From Auxenochlorella pyrenoidosa (Eukaryota > Chlorophyta > Trebouxiophyceae > Chlorellales > Chlorellaceae): a DNA stretch of 11,406 nucleotides. The notes under the pieces were generated by a model. It saw only the letters and a program-made list of their open reading frames with translations. It made no database searches and was not told the DNA's origin. The position numbers and the translations under genes are program-made. The DNA lies in the NCBI GenBank assembly GCA_001430745.1, contig KQ482013.1, forward strand, positions 168,210 to 179,615, given 5' to 3'. Below, piece after piece: positions 7,101 through 11,406 of the stretch (position 1 is the first letter of the stretch; each line of letters begins with the position of its first letter).

Positions 7101-8458
7101 CCTGTGTGCAGGCCTGACTTGCTTGCTTTTTCATGCCATGATCCCTTAAATACTCTTTCAAATCTCTCCTTTCTACCTTCATAAAATTCCTGACATCGTC
7201 CTGCCAGCAGTTCATGGAAATACCATGACTACGGCCTGCCGGCAGCGCCTTGCCACCGCGCTGGCCGATGCTATATATGCACACACCCTGCGCCTGTGAG
7301 CACCTTCCCACACGCTGCCCCAATGCACACGCAGGTAGAAGGGTGTCGCAATGGTCTGCAAGCGCTTCCACCATGCCAGCATGACAGCCGCCCACGCCTT
7401 TTGAGGCAATGACGCGGAGCGGCCAGGGCCACGCAGCAGCTGAGCCGACGCCCCCCCCCCCACCGCAGGACGCTGGCGCGTGTGTCGTTGGGCACTCTGT
7501 GATCCGGTCACACCGCTCCGCCTACCAATGGCCAACAGCGGCAGAGACCCGCTATTTGTTGCAGCCTGCTGTAACTGCTGTTCTCTGCGCTGCGGCAGGC
7601 GGCAAGCGGCAGGCGCCACCTGGCTGTACCGGGTACAGCCGCTCAGGCAGTGGCACTGGATGCCGCCACGGGCGGGAACTCGCACTCTGTGCGGTTTCCG
7701 GATCGTCAAGGCCCCCTGCCTTTTGCTTCCCCACTCGCCCACCCTGCAGTGCGGCGGGCCGGGTGGAATAGGCGGCCCTGTCGCATGCACCTGCACATAG
7801 CAGGGCGCGACATTTCGCGCTGCCTGCTGCGCACTGCTGCACATTCATTCCCTCTCTTGCATGTCCACTCCTCGTGCTTGCATGCACCTTCTCCCTGCTC
7901 TGCCACCCACCTGTGGAACACTGGTGGGTGGCCTGTGATCTGGCCACACTGCCCCGCCAGAGCTGCCCACCGAGCAGTGTGGCGGCTGTCTTAATGCGCG
8001 CTTCTGCTCAGAGGCCTGCAGCAAGGCGGCCTGGCGGACGCATAAGCCTGTATGAAGCCAGTTGGCGGCAGAGGCGGCCGGGGTGGCGGTGGAAGCGCGA
8101 GAAGAGAACGCGGCAGCAGCCTGATCCCACATTCCTCATTTTCCTCTGAGCAAAAATGATTTTCATAATCTCCACTATGCAGCTGCTCCATCTGTTACAC
8201 TCTATTTTCCTGCAGCAAAGAGCATCAGTCTGCATCACAGGTTCCATGAAGTCTTCGAGGTGCGACCGCACTGATGCCCCATGCTGCCGCCTCACCTTCC
8301 CCTGCCATGCATGCCTGCAGATGCATCAAACACTTACGGCCACCAGCACAAAATTACTGAGCTGTAGCAACACAAGCAGTGCTGCCGAACAAAGACGGGC
8401 CTTCGCCTTGCGCCGGCACGCTTGCGGGCGCCTTTAATAGCAGCAGCACCCCTCGATC
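7101..8458. other. 1.36-kb region with no confident gene
   Basis: It begins with an AT-richer patch (about 7125-7230) beside the LINE break. A TATATAT stretch follows at 7272-7278, then an 11-C run at 7451-7461 followed by CACCGCAGG, and a perfect 19-bp palindrome at 7622-7640. Long open frames exist on both strands, but they overlap and show no recognisable domain. The last 300 bp (about 8150-8458) are less GC-rich and are the likely promoter and 5' UTR of the bTHX gene. Confidence 0.5.
7622..7640. repeat. Perfect 19-bp inverted repeat
   Basis: GGCTGTACC, one G, then GGTACAGCC: nine-base arms pair perfectly around a single base. It has no terminator-like T run and no neighbouring gene it obviously serves. 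Confidence 0.7.
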
Positions 8459-9165
8459 ATGCAACGAGAGGCGGCAGTCAGCCTCACAGCGGCGCTGCGG
8501 CGTGCCTGGCAGTCCTTTGCCTCCAGCAGCAGTGCCACGCTAAGCGAAGCATTGTGGCTTGGAACGCGGGATCCAAAGACGCGCCGGGGCAAGGTAGGCG
8601 GCTGCCAGGATAGGGTGGTGTCACTGCCGCCGTGCTGCCGAGCCGCAGCCGCTGGCAGCGTCGTCCCTGCAGCGCTTTCGTTTCCACATCCTTTCCACCC
8701 TGCCATCTCTCTTTTTATGCAGATTTTCAAGGGCTCCAACGGCAAGGTGAGCTCTCTGTTTCAGGCAGTCAGTAGCCAGGCCGGCGACATGCCAGGCTGC
8801 GCACTGGTCTGGCCCCTAAGCGGGCGGCTTGCCTGCACTGCCCCCTGCAGGCGTGCAGGTCTTGGCACTGCTGGTTGCTGCAGCAAACATGCTGTTCCAT
8901 CCAGCGCCCGGCCCTGCATGCCTGTCGCCTCGCAAGTGACCTAAGTGTCACTGTGAGCAGCAGCCTGCAAATCGTGGTTCTGTTGCGCCTCTCCCTCCTT
9001 GACTTGACCAATTGGCCACTGTTGCTGCTGCAGTCGCGGCCACGCAAGGCGGCCGTCAACCCTTGGGCCCGTCCGCCAGTGCCGCAGCAGATCCCCATCC
9101 CTTACCCGCCAGGCTGGCAGCCCGCCGGCATCGGCAGCGGCGCGGCGGCGGCGGCGCTGGCGTGA
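8459..9165 (+). CDS. RPS31: Organellar ribosomal protein bTHX (S31), 3 exons, 96 aa
   Basis: Exons: 8459-8593 (45 codons), 8723-8746 (8 codons) and 9034-9165 (43 codons plus TGA). All introns are phase 0 with GTAGGC/GTGAGC donors and CAG acceptors. The spliced protein carries GTRDPKTRRGK, IFKGSNGK and SRPRK (residues 35-58), matching the bTHX signature of bacteria and plant organelles (G+GD..T..GK.F.GS.G..RP+K). bTHX is a tiny basic protein held in the head of the small ribosomal subunit. Residues 1-34 (MQREAAVSLTAALRRAW...) are Arg/Ser/Ala-rich without acids after E4 until E30, like a mitochondrial presequence; a plastid location is not excluded. The tail (VNPWARPPVPQQIPIPYPPG) is Pro-rich, recalling plant mitochondrial S31 tails. 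The ATG follows CCCTCGATC and is the first that opens this frame usefully. Confidence 0.82.
8723..8746 (+). other. 24-nt micro-exon of bTHX
   Basis: The exon lies between TTTTTATGCAG and GTGAGC and encodes exactly IFKGSNGK, the core of the bTHX motif. It cannot be skipped without destroying the motif, although skipping would keep the frame. Confidence 0.75.
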
Positions 9166-9969
9166 TGCCGCTCCCTGACTCTGTGTGAATGCATGTTATG
9201 CTTGTTATCTGACATCGCTTGCTGTGTGCCGCCGGCCCTTCCTGCCCGTCTTGACCCCCACTGCTGCCTCTAACTCTGTCAGGCCTGTGTGTGCAGCCCT
9301 CTGGCCTGCCTTGACCACCTCATTTTCGTTGCAATACCTTGCAAGTAGTAGCACAAATGAGATAAGATTGGGATTGGGAAGCTGCGCGCTGGAAAATGGC
9401 GAGCAGGCAGCGCCGCGGGCGGCGGGCATGTGGATACAGGCCAGCAAGGGCTGGGCCGCCCCGCTGCTGACGCGGGGAAAACTGGGCGGGGCGGGGCAGG
9501 CCGGGGAGGGCGACGCCGAGAGCGCAGAGGGTCACTCTCTGAAAGGGAGCAAAGCCGGGCATCGGGGCAGATAAAGAGGCGCGCTCCCGGGGGATACACA
9601 AGAGGGGGCCGGCCAGCGGGGCCGACGATCGCGCCCCCAGGCAGGTGGGGGGGCGCGAGGAATTCGTTTCGGATCGTTCGGTGCGGGGGTACAGCCTGAA
9701 TGGGTATGGCGCAAGCGCGGTGCGGGTTGCAGGGGGCAAAGAGGCAGGGGCAAGTGCGCAGACAATCGATGAATGTGTGCGTGGGGCAGCAGGGGGGCGG
9801 GACGGGGGCGGCGGCAACAAGGAGACAACACGCGTGGCAGCATGAATCAGTTGAGTTTCCTGGCATGCCAGGGTGCGGGGGGGGGGGGCACAGGGGCGAG
9901 GCGCGCGGGGTGGAGCGCCGGCAGGCGGCTCGCCCGCTGCGGCAGGCAAGGCAAGGGCCCGGCCAACAA
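9166..9969. other. Spacer with a G-rich, stop-poor tract
   Basis: About 9166-9400 is the 3' flank of bTHX, with lower GC. From about 9460 to 9900 the plus strand is G-rich, with closely spaced G runs (for example GGGCGGGGCGGGG at 9484-9496) and a 12-G run at 9877-9888. Frames stay open on both strands only because stops are rare in such sequence. I recognise no protein and no TGTAA signal. Confidence 0.5.
9484..9510 (+). other. Candidate G-quadruplex tract
   Basis: Four or more G runs of length three to four occur with short loops (GGGCGGGGCGGGG, then CAGGCCGGGGAGGG). The match to the G3+ quadruplex pattern is seen directly; folding is inference. Confidence 0.5.
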
Positions 9970-10306
9970 GGGCGCCATGCCAGGTGGAGAGGCGTCAGCC
10001 TGCCGCCTCACACCTGGACAGGCTGCCTCTGCCGGGCTGCCGGGTGGGCCGGCAGGGGCGCCATGCCGGCACCAGGTGGACTATCCAACTGCCGCCTCAC
10101 CGTGGGTGGGCTGCCTCTGCGGGGCCGCCAGGTGGGCCGGCAGGGGCGCGCTGCTGGCGCCAGCTGCTCCCTCTCTGCCACCTCACGCCTGGGCGGGCTG
10201 CCTCTTGGGGGAAGAAGCCGCATGCGCCGACAGGGGCGCCATGCTGGCGCCAGCTGGCCTCTCCAACTGCCGCCTCACACCTGGGCAGGCTGCCTCTGCA
10301 GGCCGG
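9970..10306. repeat. 86-92 bp minisatellite (about 3.5 units)
   Basis: Units start with TGCCGCCTCA-type sequence at 10001 (89 bp), 10090 (86 bp), 10176 (92 bp) and 10268 (partial). A partial unit lies before 10001 (GGCGCCATGCCAGG...). Shared blocks are CCTCACACCTGG, AGGCTGCCTCTG, GGCAGGGGCGCCATG and CTCCAACTGCCGCC. The rightmost partial unit encodes the last residues and stop of the bestrophin gene on the minus strand (RQPAQV, TGA at 10277-10275). Confidence 0.85.
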
Positions 10307-11075
10307 CCGAGGGCACAATCGTGTTGACCAGCGTGTCGGCATCCATGCCGGGGGCGGCGGCGTTGCGCGCGCTGGCCGCCAGCTGGGCGGCAACGGCCTC
10401 GGCGCTGTGCGTGGCGTGCAGCTCCTTGACGTTGCCCTCGATCGTGTCGCAGATCTTCTCCAGCCTGCGGGCCGAGGGAATATAGTGATGAATAAACGTA
10501 TGTAAGGCAACTGGGTTGCCCTCAATTGTGTCGCAGATCTTCTCCAGCCTGCGGAGCCAGGCAGGTTTTGCGTTGAATCGCATTCAGGCGGATTGTTTCG
10601 GGAGATCGGTAATGTGCTGCTGAGGTCTGTGTAGATGTAGCGGGTTTGGCGTGATGGGAGGCCAGGCCGCCGCAAACTGCTGACAGGACACCACACGTTG
10701 TGGCCTGTGCGCGCATTGCGCTGCTGCCTGGTGCAAGGACAGCGCTACGACAGGCCGGCCCGCGCGTCCCCCTCCGCAAAAGAACAGGGAACTCACGGCA
10801 GGATGGTGAAGGGCTCCTCAACCACCACACCAATCTCCTTGATGCCTGCAGCAACGCAGCGGCGGCGGGTTAGCAAGTGGCACATCACGGGCTTTCTCAA
10901 AACAAGGCTGGCCATTTGAACTGCTGCTGGCTGTGCGGCTCACCCGGAAGCAAGCAAGAAAGAAAACAGGAAAGAAAGGAGTGCCTCACCCAGCAGCAGG
11001 AAGGCCACCAGTCCGGTGACGGGCAGCATGCCCCAGTGGCAGGTGTCCCACAGCGTGAAGGGCAGCAGGGTCAGC
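10275..11075 (-). CDS. Bestrophin-family anion channel, last three exons (5' part beyond window)
   Basis: Exons on the minus strand: 11075-10990 (LTLLPFTLWDTCHWGMLPVT then GLVAFLLLG), 10845-10797 (GIKEIGVVVEEPFTILP), and 10464 or 10548 to 10275 (LEKICDTIEGNVKELHATHS... to TGA). Phases agree (1 then 2). The order of a final hydrophobic helix with TPFALW-like sequence, then 'G[IK]EEIG..[IV]EEPF..LPL..[IM]C..I', is the diagnostic C-terminal core of the bestrophin/RFP-TM family. In plants and algae these are thylakoid or plasma-membrane chloride or bicarbonate channels; which membrane applies here cannot be told. The tail after NVKELH is Ala-rich and not conserved. The last codons lie in the minisatellite. 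Two acceptors, 84 nt apart, both start with LEKICDTIEGN, so two isoforms are possible. The upstream exon is not visible in 11076-11406. Confidence 0.8.
10431..10470 (-). repeat. Duplicated acceptor/exon start, proximal copy
   Basis: This is a 40-bp block comprising CCGCAG and the first 34 nt of the last bestrophin exon. It matches 10515-10554 except at two third-codon positions (ACG/ACA and ATC/ATT), both synonymous. Confidence 0.85.
10515..10554 (-). repeat. Duplicated acceptor/exon start, upstream copy
   Basis: This is the second copy of the 40-bp block, exactly 84 bp (28 codons) upstream in gene direction. It is followed by an open in-frame linker (PVALHTFIHHYIPSAR) that leads straight into the proximal copy. 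Confidence 0.85.
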
Positions 11076-11306
11076 CTGCGGGGCGCGCAAAGGGGGCGAG
11101 GGAACGGCGCGCGCGGGGTCTAAGAACCCTGTGAGAGCTCAGAGTCGCGCAGGGCCATGCGACCAAGTGGCAGGCAGGAGGTGCCGGCGAGGGCTGCAAG
11201 GCAGAGGGGCCGCTGGTCAGCCGGCAAGGCCATGAGGGCGCGCGCATTGCGTGGCGGGCGCACACTCCCTGCCCCGCCGGCTGTCCACGAAGTCGGCATA
11301 CAACGA

Positions 11307-11320
11307 CCCCCCCCCCCNCC

Positions 11321-11323
<3 letters not shown>
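11307..11323. repeat. Poly-C run with one undetermined base
   Basis: A C homopolymer contains an N at 11318. The N marks an unresolved base call or assembly uncertainty at the homopolymer next to a dinucleotide repeat. Confidence 0.9.

Positions 11324-11377
<54 letters not shown>
11323..11377. repeat. (CA)n microsatellite
   Basis: About 27 uninterrupted CA dinucleotides, read as (TG)n in the direction of the bestrophin gene. The true length may differ because of the neighbouring assembly ambiguity. Confidence 0.95.
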
Positions 11378-11378
<1 letters not shown>

Positions 11379-11406
11379 ACCACCACCACCACTACCACCA
11401 CACACA
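11377..11406. repeat. (CCA)n run and CA tail
   Basis: CCA/CTA triplets follow directly on the CA array, then CACACA runs to the window edge. Confidence 0.9.

Larger units (their letters stand above)
11076..11406 (-). other. Bestrophin intron sequence, no exon seen
   Basis: The acceptor CCCCGCAG precedes the exon at 11075. Upstream to the window edge I find no sequence like the preceding bestrophin helix, so this is probably intron. It includes an acceptor-like TGCCTTGCAG on the minus strand near 11196-11205 and the microsatellite at the edge. Confidence 0.4.

Noticed and set aside
7080..7135. Target-site duplication for the LINE
   Set aside because: Comparing the 5' flank with 5300-5700 gave only 8-base matches (TGCTTGCT) in low-complexity sequence, not a credible duplication.
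7212..7844. Minus-strand frame of 210 codons, opposed by plus-strand frames
   Set aside because: No domain is recognised, both strands are open, and it includes the palindrome and a C homopolymer. I could not support a gene.
8459..8944. Unspliced 161-codon frame beginning with the bTHX start
   Set aside because: It reads through two introns. Splicing restores the bTHX motif, which the unspliced frame lacks.
9279..9949. Two overlapping minus-strand frames of about 195-209 codons
   Set aside because: These are Pro/Arg/Ala-rich products of the reverse complement of a G-rich tract, with no domain and no splice logic.
1..11406. Prokaryotic-type systems (defence islands, CRISPR, operons)
   Set aside because: All supported genes are intron-containing and eukaryotic. 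No repeat-spacer array or co-directional gene cluster is present.

Overview
This looks like nuclear DNA of a GC-rich, intron-dense eukaryote, most likely a green alga of the Chlorella/trebouxiophyte type (an inference; no marker gene fixes the species). Support comes from spliceosomal introns of roughly 80-290 bp with GTGAG-type donors and CAG acceptors in four genes, strongly GC-biased third codon positions, an organellar bTHX ribosomal protein, a bestrophin-type channel, an F-box/LRR gene, a LINE fragment, and abundant mini- and microsatellites. I see no operon, Shine-Dalgarno site, CRISPR array, tRNA or rRNA gene.

Layout, left to right. (1) 1-225, minus: first exon of a secreted or membrane protein with a signal peptide and a stretch resembling the start of a Cys-loop receptor ligand-binding domain; it runs off the left edge. 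(2) 226-901: divergent upstream region. (3) 902-3144, plus: an atypical SDR / NmrA-like NAD(P)-binding protein rebuilt from eight exons whose phases all agree (343 aa), including one GC-AG intron. (4) 3145-3642: between convergent genes; it holds one coding-like hydrophobic stretch. (5) 3643-4859, minus: F-box/LRR-type gene whose third exon does not stay in frame under canonical splicing, so it may be decaying. (6) 4860-5834: mostly non-coding, with an orphan coding-like piece, a short direct repeat and a 25-bp minisatellite. (7) 5835 to about 7100, minus: 3' part of a 5'-truncated non-LTR retrotransposon, starting at the reverse transcriptase YADD box. (8) About 7100-8458: no confident gene; an AT-richer patch lies directly beside the LINE truncation point. 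(9) 8459-9165, plus: a complete three-exon gene for ribosomal protein bTHX (S31), 96 aa, with a 24-nt micro-exon. (10) 9166-10274: G-rich, stop-poor spacer, then an 86-92 bp minisatellite. (11) 10275 to beyond the right edge, minus: the last three exons of a bestrophin-family channel, with a duplicated acceptor/exon start and a C-terminus that runs into the minisatellite; its upstream intron carries a (CA)n/poly-C tract and an assembly N.

The genes are unrelated housekeeping, signalling and mobile functions and do not form a pathway. The most interesting structure is at the 3' end of the bestrophin gene. A 40-bp acceptor-plus-exon-start is duplicated 84 bp apart, in frame and with only synonymous differences. 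Just downstream, a minisatellite repeats a splice-signal-flanked 15-16 nt unit. Together these look like a possible generator of C-terminal isoforms.
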